From contig CAJMPJ010000004.1 of the NCBI GenBank assembly GCA_905215155.1, positions 62,001 to 126,000 of the forward strand: a stretch of 64,000 nucleotides of DNA, given 5' to 3'. This document shows positions 1 through 8,466 of the stretch, piece by piece. This DNA is from an uncultured bacterium. GTDB taxonomy: Bacteria; Bacillota; Clostridia; Lachnospirales; Lachnospiraceae. The position numbers were made by a program, and so were the translations under genes. Below the pieces are notes generated by a model. It did no database searches. It saw only the letters and a list, made by a program, of their open reading frames with translations, and was not told where the DNA came from. The first letter of the stretch is position 1, and the number at the start of each line of letters is the position of its first letter.

Positions 1-365
1 TTAATTATGGGGTGTATTGGATAGTGATATCTGATATACCCTAAAAAAATATTGCTTTGACACAAACTGGAATAATTTGTGAAAGGAATGTTATGCTACC
101 CTCACAGATAAAAATCCCCAATACAGTGCTTTGAGAAAGCAGCCGGTAAGATCAAGCCCTGTCTATGCCTCATAATCAATGGTGTACATGGAAATTTACA
201 ATGAGGTTGTAAGTTATGACGAGCTGGTTTAGCTTGATAGAGGGTAGTGGGAATTCTAATATGTACGTTTGAGGTTGGAGAATGATTACGGTGTTAGTTC
301 GTAAAGCTATTATTTCCGTAACGCAATTAATGGGATTTAGGGTTATGATAACACACATTACTCTG
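1..365. other. gene-poor AT-rich stretch, nothing assignable
   Basis: I see no supportable gene here. One minus-strand frame stays open for about 60 codons (176-358), but it has no ribosome site, no recognisable motif and an Ile/Thr/Leu-rich composition like random AT-rich DNA. Plus-strand frames are broken by many stops. Because a decayed regulator lies immediately to the right, this may be decayed sequence as well, but that is inference. Confidence 0.4.
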
Positions 366-510
366 CTGATTTTTTATCTCTGAATTCAAAAGGGGCCAAT
401 CCGTAAACCTTTTTAAAAACACGGAAAAAAATACACTTTTTGGCTCAGCTCCCTGATAACGGGCGGATTGCAAAACTCCGCACACAAGATATCATGAGCT
501 TAATTCGGTG
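366..510 (-). pseudogene. AraC-family regulator remnant, C-terminal HTH, frameshifted
   Basis: On the minus strand this stretch encodes the end of an AraC/XylS DNA-binding domain. One frame reads FFRVFKKVYGLAPFEFR and then ends shortly after; this is the typical last helix and tail of the family (RVFKK, G-P-FR). The preceding helix region (CNPPVIRELSQKVYFF) is in another frame, and the two join at a run of seven A on the plus strand (425-431), so a single-base slip separates them. A further stop lies upstream and no N-terminal ligand domain remains. It is best read as a decayed gene fragment. The assignment rests on a short motif only. Confidence 0.55.
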
Positions 511-562
511 TTCTCATTTTAAAATACAAAATTAAATATATTAAATGCTGGCAGAGAGGGAC

Positions 563-613
563 TTAAAAAATAAAGCACTGCATATTTGTTATCACGTTAT
601 ACAGTGCTTTAAA
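563..613 (-). terminator. intrinsic terminator of the superoxide dismutase gene
   Basis: Nine-base arms AAAGCACTG (572-580) and CAGTGCTTT (602-610) form a hairpin directly after the minus-strand sod stop codon. Read on the minus strand, the second arm runs into a TTTATTTTTT tract, a normal Rho-independent terminator. Confidence 0.8.
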
Positions 614-620
614 ATAACGA

Positions 621-1256
621 TCAGTTACGTCCGGAGATATAACCCTGATACAGTTCGTTGGCACGGCACCAGTCTACGACATTGAACCAGTCGTCGATAT
701 AGGCGGCTCTCTCGTTGTAATGTTTCAGATAATATGCGTGTTCCCACACATCAATTGTTACAATGGGACAGAGATTTTTTACAATCGGAGTATCCTGATT
801 TGCAGAAGTGACAAATTTAAGTTTCCAGTTATTATCCATGACCAGCCAGGCATACCCGGACCCGAATACAGATAATGCTGCTTCTTTAAATTCCTCGTAG
901 AAGTTTTCAATGGAACCGAAATCATTTATTATGGCAGGGTAGAGCATACCTGCATTGCGCCGCGACTCTAAATCAGACATTCCGTTAAAATAAAAGATAT
1001 GGTTGTAGACGCCGCCTGCATTGTTTATGATGGATTGGCAGATGCATTCCGGCAGACAGTTTGCTTTGCAGATCAGTTTCTCCAATGACCAGTCCTGCAG
1101 ATCGGGCCAGTCTTTTAAGATAGCATTTAAATTATTGACATACGTCTGTAAGTGCCTGTCATGATGCAGACACATGGTCAAAGCATCGATACATGGCTCT
1201 AATGCATCGTATGCGTAGGGGAGAGGTGGGTTTACGAAGGGGTAATGCTCATTCAT
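621..1256 (-). CDS. sodA: superoxide dismutase, Fe/Mn family
   Basis: A 211-residue protein of the Fe/Mn superoxide dismutase family, which dismutates superoxide to peroxide and oxygen in the cytoplasm. The metal-binding set is visible: His31 in HHDRH, a second His near residue 87 in GGVYNHIFYF, and the Asp and His of DVWEHAYY near 171-175. The gateway His35 and Tyr39 are kept, while the neighbouring position that is often His is Leu36. Length is normal (about 200). It carries more cysteines than usual for the family. The gene is monocistronic with its own terminator and is divergent from the sulfate operon. Iron versus manganese preference cannot be told from sequence alone. Confidence 0.9.
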   Translation of the reverse strand: MNEHYPFVNPPLPYAYDALEPCIDALTMCLHHDRHLQTYVNNLNAILKDWPDLQDWSLEKLICKANCLPECICQSIINNAGGVYNHIFYFNGMSDLESRRNAGMLYPAIINDFGSIENFYEEFKEAALSVFGSGYAWLVMDNNWKLKFVTSANQDTPIVKNLCPIVTIDVWEHAYYLKHYNERAAYIDDWFNVVDWCRANELYQGYISGRN

Positions 1257-1332
1257 AGAAAAGACCTGTTTTTACTTTTGGTATATATTATTCCTGGAAA
1301 TTAGATGTGTGTAGACAAAAGAAAAATATGTA

Positions 1333-1370
1333 TTAAAAAATCAGCCCCATCAATGAGCGGCCGGCTGATT
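1333..1370 (-). terminator. hairpin with T-tract on the minus strand, upstream of sod
   Basis: Arms AATCAGCC (1339-1346) and GGCTGATT (1363-1370). On the minus strand the hairpin runs into TTTTTTAAT, so it would stop leftward transcription before sod. It may insulate sod or mark a lost gene. Confidence 0.55.
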
Positions 1371-1382
1371 GGTAAAATGGTA

Positions 1383-1426
1383 AAGTGCGGTCACCTGGAA
1401 GAAAGGTGGCGGTGCTTATTTTTTTG
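1383..1426 (+). terminator. hairpin with T-tract upstream of the sulfate operon promoter
   Basis: Arms GGTCACCT and AGGTGGC, extended by AAGTGC and GGTGCTT with wobble pairs, followed by ATTTTTTTG. It would end rightward transcription just before the operon promoter at 1459. Confidence 0.6.
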
Positions 1427-1458
1427 TTTTAAATCCGTTAAGATTTTGATTATAAGTG

Positions 1459-1487
1459 TTGACATTCTGGACAAATCCTATTAACAT
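1459..1487 (+). promoter_or_regulatory. sigma-A-type promoter of the sulfate operon
   Basis: TTGACA (1459-1464), 17-base spacer, TAACAT (1482-1487). The start codon of the binding protein is about 175 bases downstream, leaving a long AT-rich leader (1488-1650) in which I could not assign a riboswitch. Confidence 0.65.
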
Positions 1488-1661
1488 ATTTAATTAATAT
1501 GTATATATGCATTTCAAATGTATATGTGTTAGGGGGGGTGAATATATATAGTAGATGTCAGCAGATTTTTCGTTAAAATTGCTGATTTCAAAGTGGAAAT
1601 AGGCAGTGTTTTCACGTTTTTTTTGTATATTTATACAAACACACGCAAAAAGGAGGAAATG

Positions 1662-2687
1662 ATGAGAAAATTTAAAAGAGGGTTTTCCTTATTCCTGGCA
1701 GTTATCGTGGTGTTTGGTTTGGCGGGCTGTGCGAAGTCAACCGGAAAAGAAGCTTCCCAAACCATCACCATTACAAATGTTTCCTACGATCCGACCAGGG
1801 AGTTTTATGTTGCCTACAATGCACTGTTTGAAAAGTATTATTCGGAAAAGACAGGAAAGCAGGTGGAGGTTGTTCAATCCCATGGAGGCTCCGGTGGCCA
1901 GGCGAGATCCGTTATTGAAGGAGCTAATGCAGATGTAGTGACCCTTGCCCTTGCCCACGATATCACTCTGATTGAAAAAGCAGGGCTTTTAAAACCAGGC
2001 TGGATCAAGGAATTTAAAGGGAATTCTTCCCCTTATACCTCAAGCATCGTTTTTCTGGTCAGGAAGGGAAATGAAAAGGGGATTAAGGATTGGGACGATT
2101 TGATTAAGGAGGGCGTAGCGGTGATTACTCCTGACCCCAAAAGCAGCGGAGGTGCCTGCTGGAACTTTTTAGCCGCATGGAATTATGCCGCACAGCAGTT
2201 TCATGGTAATGAAGATGAAATGAAGGCTTTTATGGCAAAGCTTTATAACAACGTGACAGTCATGGACTCCGGCGCCCGGGGAGCAACTACTACATTTGTG
2301 GAAAATGGGCAGGGAGATGTTTTAATTGCCTGGGAAAATGAAGCTATAATGACCGTTGAGGAATATCCCGATGATTATGAGATTATTTCTCCGAGCATCA
2401 GCATATTGGCGGAGCCAAGTGTAGCCATTGTAGATGAAAATGCAGATAAAAATAACACGCAGGAGATCGCAAAAGAATATCTGGATCATTTGTATACGGA
2501 TGAGGCCCAAAAAATGATTGGGGAATACGGATACAGACCATCCAATCAGACTGTATTGAAGGAATTTTCCAATAAATTTGATTTGAATATGAAATTGTGT
2601 ACCATCAACGATTTCGGAGGCTGGGATGCGGTGTATGACAAATTTTTTGTAGACGGCGGAATCTTTGATGAGATTTATGGGAATTAA
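1662..2687 (+). CDS. sbp: sulfate ABC transporter substrate-binding lipoprotein
   Basis: This 341-residue extracellular lipoprotein captures sulfate (or thiosulfate) for the CysTWA transporter. A basic N-terminus, a hydrophobic stretch and the lipobox LAGC at about residue 23-26 form a lipoprotein signal. The mature part has the family landmarks NVSYDPTREFY near the start, SHGGSGGQA, then ADVVTLALAHDI, characteristic of Sbp/CysP proteins. The frame is open further upstream, but AGGAGG at 1651-1656 places the start at the second of two adjacent ATGs (1662; the other is 1659). It is the first gene of the operon and is followed after 42 bases by the first permease gene. Sulfate versus thiosulfate specificity is not decidable here, but the downstream ATP sulfurylase points to sulfate. 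Confidence 0.9.
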   Translation: MRKFKRGFSLFLAVIVVFGLAGCAKSTGKEASQTITITNVSYDPTREFYVAYNALFEKYYSEKTGKQVEVVQSHGGSGGQARSVIEGANADVVTLALAHDITLIEKAGLLKPGWIKEFKGNSSPYTSSIVFLVRKGNEKGIKDWDDLIKEGVAVITPDPKSSGGACWNFLAAWNYAAQQFHGNEDEMKAFMAKLYNNVTVMDSGARGATTTFVENGQGDVLIAWENEAIMTVEEYPDDYEIISPSISILAEPSVAIVDENADKNNTQEIAKEYLDHLYTDEAQKMIGEYGYRPSNQTVLKEFSNKFDLNMKLCTINDFGGWDAVYDKFFVDGGIFDEIYGN

Positions 2688-2729
2688 AACGAAACTCTAT
2701 AAACTGACGGAACATGAATGGAGATGGGT

Positions 2730-3584
2730 ATGACAAAACGAATCATAAAGAAATACCATAGAAAAAACAGAGTAATACCAGGCTTTGGGCTCTCAATGGG
2801 GATCACATTGATGATGCTTTCCCTGATTATTTTACTTCCGCTGTTATCTGTCCTCGTTTTTTCCCTGAATCTTTCGCCACAGGAATTCTTCCGGCTGATT
2901 ACAAAGGAGAATGTGCTCCATGCCTTTCAGACCAGTATTACCAGCGCCTTGATCGCAGCGGCCGTTAATTGTATATTCGGGATCATTCTTGCATGGGTGC
3001 TGGTGAGGTATGAATTTCCGGGAAAACGGATTATGGATGGGCTGATTGAACTGCCCTTTGCCCTTCCTACCGCAGTAGCGGGGATTACACTGTCAAAACT
3101 CTATTCGGATACAGGCATACTTGGAAAGCCGTTGGATCAGCTTGGATTAAAAGTGTCTTATACAAAGACCGGGCTTGTGATTGCCCTGATTTTCATCGGA
3201 ATACCTTTCGTGGTCAGAGCCATTCAGCCGGTGTTGGAGAAACTGGACAGTCAATACGAAGAAGCGGCTTACATATTAGGAGCAGGGAAAATACGAACGT
3301 TTTTTAAAGTCATATTTCCGGAATTAAAGCCAGCCTTACTGACCGGTTTTGGATTGGCGTTTGCCAGGGGAATCGGTGAGTATGGAAGTGTGATTTATAT
3401 ATCGGGAAACAGCGCCAAGGAGCATACTCAGGTGATTTCTTATGTGATCATGCAGAAACTCAATTACGTGGACTATGCAAGTGCCACTGCCATTGCATTG
3501 GTGATGCTGATAATATCCTTCGCCATATTGCTTTTTATAAATATGATACAGATCAGCCAATCCAGGCGTACCAATTTCATATAG
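2730..3584 (+). CDS. cysT: sulfate ABC transporter permease CysT
   Basis: Inner-membrane permease of about 284 residues with roughly six hydrophobic helices, the first near residues 20-45. The conserved cytoplasmic loop that contacts the ATPase is seen as EEAAYILGAGKIRTFFKVIFPELKP split around residues 180-205 (EAA motif with the late Gly). Two upstream in-frame ATGs exist (2718, 2724), but GGAG at 2720-2723 sits six bases before ATG 2730, so that start is preferred. It pairs with the CysW gene ten bases downstream to form the heterodimeric channel for sulfate uptake. Confidence 0.88.
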   Translation: MTKRIIKKYHRKNRVIPGFGLSMGITLMMLSLIILLPLLSVLVFSLNLSPQEFFRLITKENVLHAFQTSITSALIAAAVNCIFGIILAWVLVRYEFPGKRIMDGLIELPFALPTAVAGITLSKLYSDTGILGKPLDQLGLKVSYTKTGLVIALIFIGIPFVVRAIQPVLEKLDSQYEEAAYILGAGKIRTFFKVIFPELKPALLTGFGLAFARGIGEYGSVIYISGNSAKEHTQVISYVIMQKLNYVDYASATAIALVMLIISFAILLFINMIQISQSRRTNFI

Positions 3585-3593
3585 GAGGTTTTC

Positions 3594-4451
3594 ATGGAAA
3601 CGAGCAGAAAAAAAGAAAACAGGACAGTCCAGATCATTTTAATCGCCATAAGTGTACTATTCCTTGGACTGATGCTGGTATTGCCCTTAATATCCGTAAT
3701 CATCAATTCCCTGAGTGAAGGCATTCGTTTCTACTTCGCTTCCCTGGGGACGGAATATACCATAGCTGCGTTAAAAGTAACGTTACTGGCAACGGTCATT
3801 GCAGTTTTGGCCAATACCTTCTTTGGCATTATGGCAGCCTGGCTGATCACTAAATTTTCATTTAAGGGAAAGCAGGTGCTTTCTGCACTCATCGACATTC
3901 CCTTTTCCATCTCTCCGGTCATCGCAGGTCTTGCTTTTCTTATGACCTTTGGCCGGTTGGGCTGGGCCAGCCCCTATATCAATCGGTTGAATGATCTTCT
4001 TGGGACCGACATACAGATCGTTTTTGCTATACCGGGAGTGGTGCTGGCCACCATATTTGTGACCTTTCCCTTTGTTTCCAGAGAACTCATCCCGGTCCTT
4101 CATGCGGAGGGAAAGGATGAAGAGGAAGCGGCGGCTCTGATGGGAGCGGGAGGATTTACCATTTTTAGGAAAATCACATTTCCGCATATCAAATGGGCGC
4201 TGCTCTATGGCATCATTTTATGTACGGCAAGAGCCCTGGGAGAGTTTGGAGCAGTCAATGCGCTGTCAAAAACAAGAGGTGAGACCTTTACCTTACCTCT
4301 GGAAATAGATGCACTTTATCTGGATGGCTCCAGTGATTCCATTACAGCGGCATTTGCAGTCTCTTCAATTCTTGTGATCATAGCGGTGATTGTCATTGTC
4401 GCCAGAAATATCGTGGAATACCAGGCCAGGAAGAAGTTGAAAAATATCTGA
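3594..4451 (+). CDS. cysW: sulfate ABC transporter permease CysW
   Basis: Second permease subunit, 285 residues, with about six transmembrane helices. The EAA-type loop is visible as EEEAAALMGAGGFTIFRKI around residues 175-195. It resembles the preceding CysT in layout, as expected of the paralogous CysT/CysW pair. A strong AGGAGG site lies before the ATG. The gene sits between cysT (9-base gap) and cysA (23-base gap), giving the usual sbp-cysT-cysW-cysA order. Confidence 0.88.
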   Translation: METSRKKENRTVQIILIAISVLFLGLMLVLPLISVIINSLSEGIRFYFASLGTEYTIAALKVTLLATVIAVLANTFFGIMAAWLITKFSFKGKQVLSALIDIPFSISPVIAGLAFLMTFGRLGWASPYINRLNDLLGTDIQIVFAIPGVVLATIFVTFPFVSRELIPVLHAEGKDEEEAAALMGAGGFTIFRKITFPHIKWALLYGIILCTARALGEFGAVNALSKTRGETFTLPLEIDALYLDGSSDSITAAFAVSSILVIIAVIVIVARNIVEYQARKKLKNI

Positions 4452-4474
4452 AGGTATAAGAAAAGGAGGGAGTT

Positions 4475-5539
4475 ATGTACGTTGAATTGAAACACATTGA
4501 TAAAACCTACGGCGGATATCAGGCTTCGGAAAATATCAACATCGGAATTGAAAAAGGGAAGCTGGTGGCCCTTCTGGGGCCCAGCGGCAGCGGAAAAACC
4601 ACGATACTTCGGATGATCGCAGGACTTGAGACGCCGGATTCCGGAGACATTATCATCGACGGAAAAAGAGTCAATGACATCTCACCTGCGGAAAGGGGGA
4701 TCGGGTTTGTATTTCAAAATTATGCATTGTTCCGTTACATGACGGTCTATGAAAATCTGGCCTTTGGGCTTGAAATCAAAAAAGTACCCAAGAAGCAGAT
4801 TCGGGAAAAAATTTCTGAACTGATGAAATTGACCGGATTGACCGGACTGGAAAAAAGATATCCCAATCAATTATCCGGAGGCCAGAGACAAAGGGTGGCA
4901 TTTGCCAGAGCGCTGGCTCCCGGTCCCAGCCTGCTTTTGCTTGATGAGCCTTTTGCCGCCATTGATGCCAAGGTGCGGGCAGAGCTTCGGTGCTGGCTTC
5001 GTGAAATGATTCACAAAGTAGGCATAACCAGCATATTTGTGACCCATGACCAGGATGAGGCGGTGGAGGTGGCGGATGAGATTATCATCACCAATAAGGG
5101 GCGCATCGAACAGACTGCCTCTCCCATTGAGATCTATAAAAATCCTGCTACACCTTTTGTTGCAGAGTTTATTGGCCAGTCCTCAAAGGTAGAGGAGTAC
5201 TATAAGCTGAAAGGATTTAAAAAAGGCAATTATAAAGGGGCGATTATCCGGCCGGAATTTGTGGAGAGCTTTAAAAGCGATAATATAAAGTTTAAGGATG
5301 TCATTGATTATTCGGAAGAAGGAGTCGTTGAAGATATCTCCTTCCGTGGAAACTGCCTTGAAGTCAAGCTAAGAGTGGGAGATATGGTCCTGACCACCCA
5401 AAGGTCTCTGGAACGGAGACCAATTGAAATAGGAGAACGGATGCATGTAATCGTGTATCGGCTGTATGCATTCGATGATAAAAAAGCGTATTTGTTAAAA
5501 AATTCGGAGCTGGAGGGAAAGGAACTGGTGACCTTTTAA
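4475..5539 (+). CDS. cysA: sulfate ABC transporter ATP-binding protein CysA
   Basis: A 354-residue ATPase that powers sulfate import. Walker A is GPSGSGKTT (about residues 34-42), the Q-loop lies in VFQNYALF, the signature is LSGGQRQR (about 133-140) and Walker B is LLLLDEPF, followed by the switch His in THDQDEA. The last ~120 residues form the TOBE-like regulatory region found in CysA/MalK-type ATPases. Length agrees with the family. It is the last transporter gene and leads directly into the APS reductase genes, tying import to reduction. Confidence 0.9.
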   Translation: MYVELKHIDKTYGGYQASENINIGIEKGKLVALLGPSGSGKTTILRMIAGLETPDSGDIIIDGKRVNDISPAERGIGFVFQNYALFRYMTVYENLAFGLEIKKVPKKQIREKISELMKLTGLTGLEKRYPNQLSGGQRQRVAFARALAPGPSLLLLDEPFAAIDAKVRAELRCWLREMIHKVGITSIFVTHDQDEAVEVADEIIITNKGRIEQTASPIEIYKNPATPFVAEFIGQSSKVEEYYKLKGFKKGNYKGAIIRPEFVESFKSDNIKFKDVIDYSEEGVVEDISFRGNCLEVKLRVGDMVLTTQRSLERRPIEIGERMHVIVYRLYAFDDKKAYLLKNSELEGKELVTF

Positions 5540-5571
5540 CAGACAGCGCTCAGGAAGGTTTGGTAGATAAA

Positions 5572-7257
5572 ATGGATAGAAAATTGGGTCATACCGTCAT
5601 TACAACGGATGTTCTTATTATAGGCGGAGGAACAGCCGGATGTTTTGCGGCTCTTACCTTGAGCCGGAATTCGGAGCTTTCCGTTGTCATAGCAGAAAAG
5701 GCAAATATAAAAAGAAGCGGCTGTCTTGCAGCAGGGGTCAATGCCATTAACGCCTATATCGTAAAAGGAAAAACTCCACAGGATTATGTGGATTATGCAA
5801 CAAAAGATGCAGGCGGAATCGTAAGGAAGGATCTGCTTTTAACGGCAGCGGAACGGTTTAATTCCGTGACGGAAAAAATGGAACAGCTTGGCCTTGTGAT
5901 TTTAAAGGATGAGCAGGGAAATTATGCGGCAAGAGGAAACCGAAACATTAAAATCAATGGAGAAAACTTTAAGCCTCTCTTGGCAGATGCCGTCGAGAAA
6001 GCATCGGATGTAACCATCTTGAATAAAGTAAATATCACCGATCTGTTGGTGGAGGAAAACAAAGTCAAGGGTGCCATTGGTTTCAGCATCAAAGAGGAAC
6101 GGGCCTATGAGATCAGAGCCCAGGCGGTGATCGTGGCAACGGGAGGTGCCGCCGGGCTTTATAAGCCCAATAATCCCGGATTTTCCCGCCATAAAATGTG
6201 GTATCCTCCATTCAATACAGGAGCCGGATATGCCATGGGGATTATGGCAGGTGCGGAAATGACCACCTTTGAGATGCGTTTTATTGCATTGAGATGTAAG
6301 GACACCATCGCACCTACCGGCACCATTGCCCAGGGCGTGGGGGCAAAGCAGATCAATTCCCATGGCCAGGTCTATGAAGAGAAGTACGGCATTACCACCA
6401 GCGAACGGGTATACGGTACGGTCAGGGAAAACCAGATCGGAAACGGTCCCTGTTACTTGCAGACCAGTGTTATGGGAAAGGAAAAAGACGAGGAATTATT
6501 AAAAGCTTATCTCAATATGGCACCCAGCCAGACCTTAAAATGGCTGGAGAGCGGAAAAAATCCAAGTGAACAGGATGTGGAAATCTCAGGGACCGAACCG
6601 TATATTGTGGGAGGTCATACGGCAAGCGGTTACTGGGTGAATACAAAAAGAGAGACAACCATTGAGGGTCTGTATGCAGCAGGTGATGTGTCCGGCGGCT
6701 GTCCCCAGAAGTATGTGACCGGTGCACTGGCAGAAGGGGAGATCGCAGCTCTGGACATCATAAGCAAAGTACATAAAAACGTAGAGATTTCCGTAAATCC
6801 CGGATCTGTTGAATCCAAAATCCTTGCGTACGAGGAGATCTTAAACCGGGAACATTCTGTATTTTCCGCGGAAGAGCTTGAAGAGGCCATGCAGAAGGTA
6901 ATGGATGAGTACGCAGGAGGGATCTCCGCTCTTTACCAGTTTAATGAGAAGCAGCTTTCCCTGGCGGATGAAAAAATCACCCGGATCATGGACCTTGCAG
7001 AGAATTTAAAGGCAGAGGATATGCATGAGCTTTTGTTTGTTTATGAGCTTAAGGAACGGTTGATCGTCTGCCGGTCTGTGATCGCCCATTTGCTTCACCG
7101 CAAGGAAACAAGGTGGCATTCCTTTAACGAGAACCTGGATTATCCAGAAACCGACGATCATTACTATAGGTATGTAAATTCCAGGTTGGTAGACGGAACA
7201 TTAAAGATGATCGACAGAGACATTGTTAAGGAGACAGAATATGAGCATAAGGATTGA
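5572..7257 (+). CDS. aprA: adenylylsulfate reductase alpha subunit, AprA-like flavoprotein
   Basis: A flavoprotein of about 561 residues from the fumarate reductase / APS reductase family. It would reduce adenosine 5'-phosphosulfate (APS) to sulfite and AMP with electrons from the ferredoxin subunit downstream. The FAD dinucleotide fold is DVLIIGGGTAGCFAAL near the N-terminus. The AprA-like stretches GVNAINAYI (active-site Asn region) and EPYIVGGHTASGYWVN (His region) are present, and a second FAD motif GLYAAGDVSGG follows. It is shorter than dissimilatory AprA (usually above 600). The start is uncertain: TTG 5560 lies only one base after AGGAAGG, so ATG 5572 is given. A generic fumarate reductase cannot be excluded, but the position between sulfate import and CysDN argues for APS. 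Confidence 0.82.
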   Translation: MDRKLGHTVITTDVLIIGGGTAGCFAALTLSRNSELSVVIAEKANIKRSGCLAAGVNAINAYIVKGKTPQDYVDYATKDAGGIVRKDLLLTAAERFNSVTEKMEQLGLVILKDEQGNYAARGNRNIKINGENFKPLLADAVEKASDVTILNKVNITDLLVEENKVKGAIGFSIKEERAYEIRAQAVIVATGGAAGLYKPNNPGFSRHKMWYPPFNTGAGYAMGIMAGAEMTTFEMRFIALRCKDTIAPTGTIAQGVGAKQINSHGQVYEEKYGITTSERVYGTVRENQIGNGPCYLQTSVMGKEKDEELLKAYLNMAPSQTLKWLESGKNPSEQDVEISGTEPYIVGGHTASGYWVNTKRETTIEGLYAAGDVSGGCPQKYVTGALAEGEIAALDIISKVHKNVEISVNPGSVESKILAYEEILNREHSVFSAEELEEAMQKVMDEYAGGISALYQFNEKQLSLADEKITRIMDLAENLKAEDMHELLFVYELKERLIVCRSVIAHLLHRKETRWHSFNENLDYPETDDHYYRYVNSRLVDGTLKMIDRDIVKETEYEHKD

Positions 7258-7552
7258 TTCAAAAAAATGTGTAGGCTGTCTGAAATGCCTCCAAGTCTGT
7301 CCAGGCAGTCTGATTGAAGAAAAAGACAAAAAGGCATACATCAAATACCCCAAGGACTGCTGGGGCTGTGTTTCCTGTGTAAAGGAATGCAGATTTTCTG
7401 CCATTGATTTTTATCTGGGAGCGGACATCGGCGGCAATGGGAGCACCATGAATGTGGTATATGAAGGAAGTATTCTTCACTGGAACATAAAAAGAAGTGA
7501 CGGGACCGTAACGACCATTGATGTAGACAGCAAGGATTCAAACAAATATTAG
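7241..7552 (+). CDS. aprB: adenylylsulfate reductase beta subunit, ferredoxin-like (AprB)
   Basis: A 103-residue iron-sulfur protein with two [4Fe-4S] clusters: [13 protein letters not shown] near residue 10 and [11 protein letters not shown] near residue 40. The remaining half is a short tail reminiscent of AprB, which wraps AprA in the dissimilatory enzyme, but it is clearly shorter than that protein. The start ATG at 7241 follows AAGGAG and overlaps the end of the alpha-subunit gene by 17 bases, indicating translational coupling and a stoichiometric complex. Its job is to pass electrons to the flavin of the alpha subunit; the electron donor is not identifiable here. Confidence 0.82.
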   Translation: MSIRIDSKKCVGCLKCLQVCPGSLIEEKDKKAYIKYPKDCWGCVSCVKECRFSAIDFYLGADIGGNGSTMNVVYEGSILHWNIKRSDGTVTTIDVDSKDSNKY

Positions 7553-7563
7553 GAGAGATGATG

Positions 7564-8466
7564 ATGAGTGGATTATCCCATTTGGATGAGTTAGAAGCAG
7601 AAGCAATATATATTATCAGGGAGGTAGCAGCAGAGTGTGAGAATCCGGTCATGCTTTATTCCATTGGCAAGGACAGCTCGGTGATGCTGCATCTGGCAAT
7701 GAAGGCATTTTATCCGGAGAAGCCTCCCTTTCCTTTTCTTCATGTCAATACTACATGGAAGTTTAAGGAAATGATTGAATTTCGGGACAGAACGGCTAAA
7801 GAGCTTGGAATCGAAATGCTCGAATACATCAATGAAGAAGGTGTGGCAAAGGGAATCAATCCCTTTGATCATGGCTCCTCGTATACAGATATCATGAAAA
7901 CGCAGGCCTTAAAGCAGGCACTTAATAAATATGGGTTTACGGCAGCTTTTGGCGGCGGAAGGCGTGACGAAGAAAAAAGCCGCGCAAAGGAACGGATTTT
8001 TTCGTTCCGGAACGAGTCTCATGCCTGGGACCCGAAAAACCAACGGCCGGAAATGTGGAAATTATACAATACGGTGATAAACAAAGGGGAGAGCATCCGC
8101 GTCTTTCCTATCTCCAACTGGACAGAAAAAGATATCTGGCAGTACATAAAGCAGGAAAACATTCCCATCGTTCCCCTTTATTTTGCAGCCGAAAGGCCGG
8201 TCGTATACCGGGATGGCAATATCATTATGGTAGATGATGACCGGATGAAGCTGAAACCGGGTGAAGTCCCGGAGATGAAAAAAGTCCGTTTCCGGACTCT
8301 GGGCTGTTATCCTCTGTCCGGAGGAGTTTTATCCGAAGCGTCTACTTTGGATGAGATCATAGAAGAAACCTTAAGTTCTGTAGAATCAGAGAGAACCAGC
8401 CGCGTCATTGACAAAGACGGTGGAGCGGCCAGTATGGAAAAAAGAAAGAGAGAAGGGTATTTTTAA
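7564..8466 (+). CDS. cysD: sulfate adenylyltransferase subunit 2 (CysD)
   Basis: The catalytic subunit of the GTPase-coupled ATP sulfurylase, about 300 residues, making APS and pyrophosphate from sulfate and ATP. The PP-loop motif is SIGKDS near residue 37, and the Arg-rich loop [15 protein letters not shown] near residue 135 is diagnostic. Three consecutive ATGs are present (7558, 7561, 7564); AGGAGA at 7551-7556 gives best spacing to the last. Its stop codon overlaps the start of cysN by one base, so the two subunits are translationally coupled. Confidence 0.92.
   Translation: MSGLSHLDELEAEAIYIIREVAAECENPVMLYSIGKDSSVMLHLAMKAFYPEKPPFPFLHVNTTWKFKEMIEFRDRTAKELGIEMLEYINEEGVAKGINPFDHGSSYTDIMKTQALKQALNKYGFTAAFGGGRRDEEKSRAKERIFSFRNESHAWDPKNQRPEMWKLYNTVINKGESIRVFPISNWTEKDIWQYIKQENIPIVPLYFAAERPVVYRDGNIIMVDDDRMKLKPGEVPEMKKVRFRTLGCYPLSGGVLSEASTLDEIIEETLSSVESERTSRVIDKDGGAASMEKRKREGYF

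Noticed and set aside
60..330. Plus-strand frame with fragments such as YMEIYNEVVSYDELV that looks like a decayed gene
   Set aside because: Too many stops and no family recognised; it could be chance.
176..358. Open 60-codon frame on the minus strand
   Set aside because: No ribosome site, no motif, composition like random AT-rich DNA; it lies in a decayed region.
1383..1426. T-box-like sequence (AGGTGGCGGTGC, or AGGTGACCGC on the other strand)
   Set aside because: It lacks the TGGNACCGCG core and a specifier stem; a simple terminator explains it.
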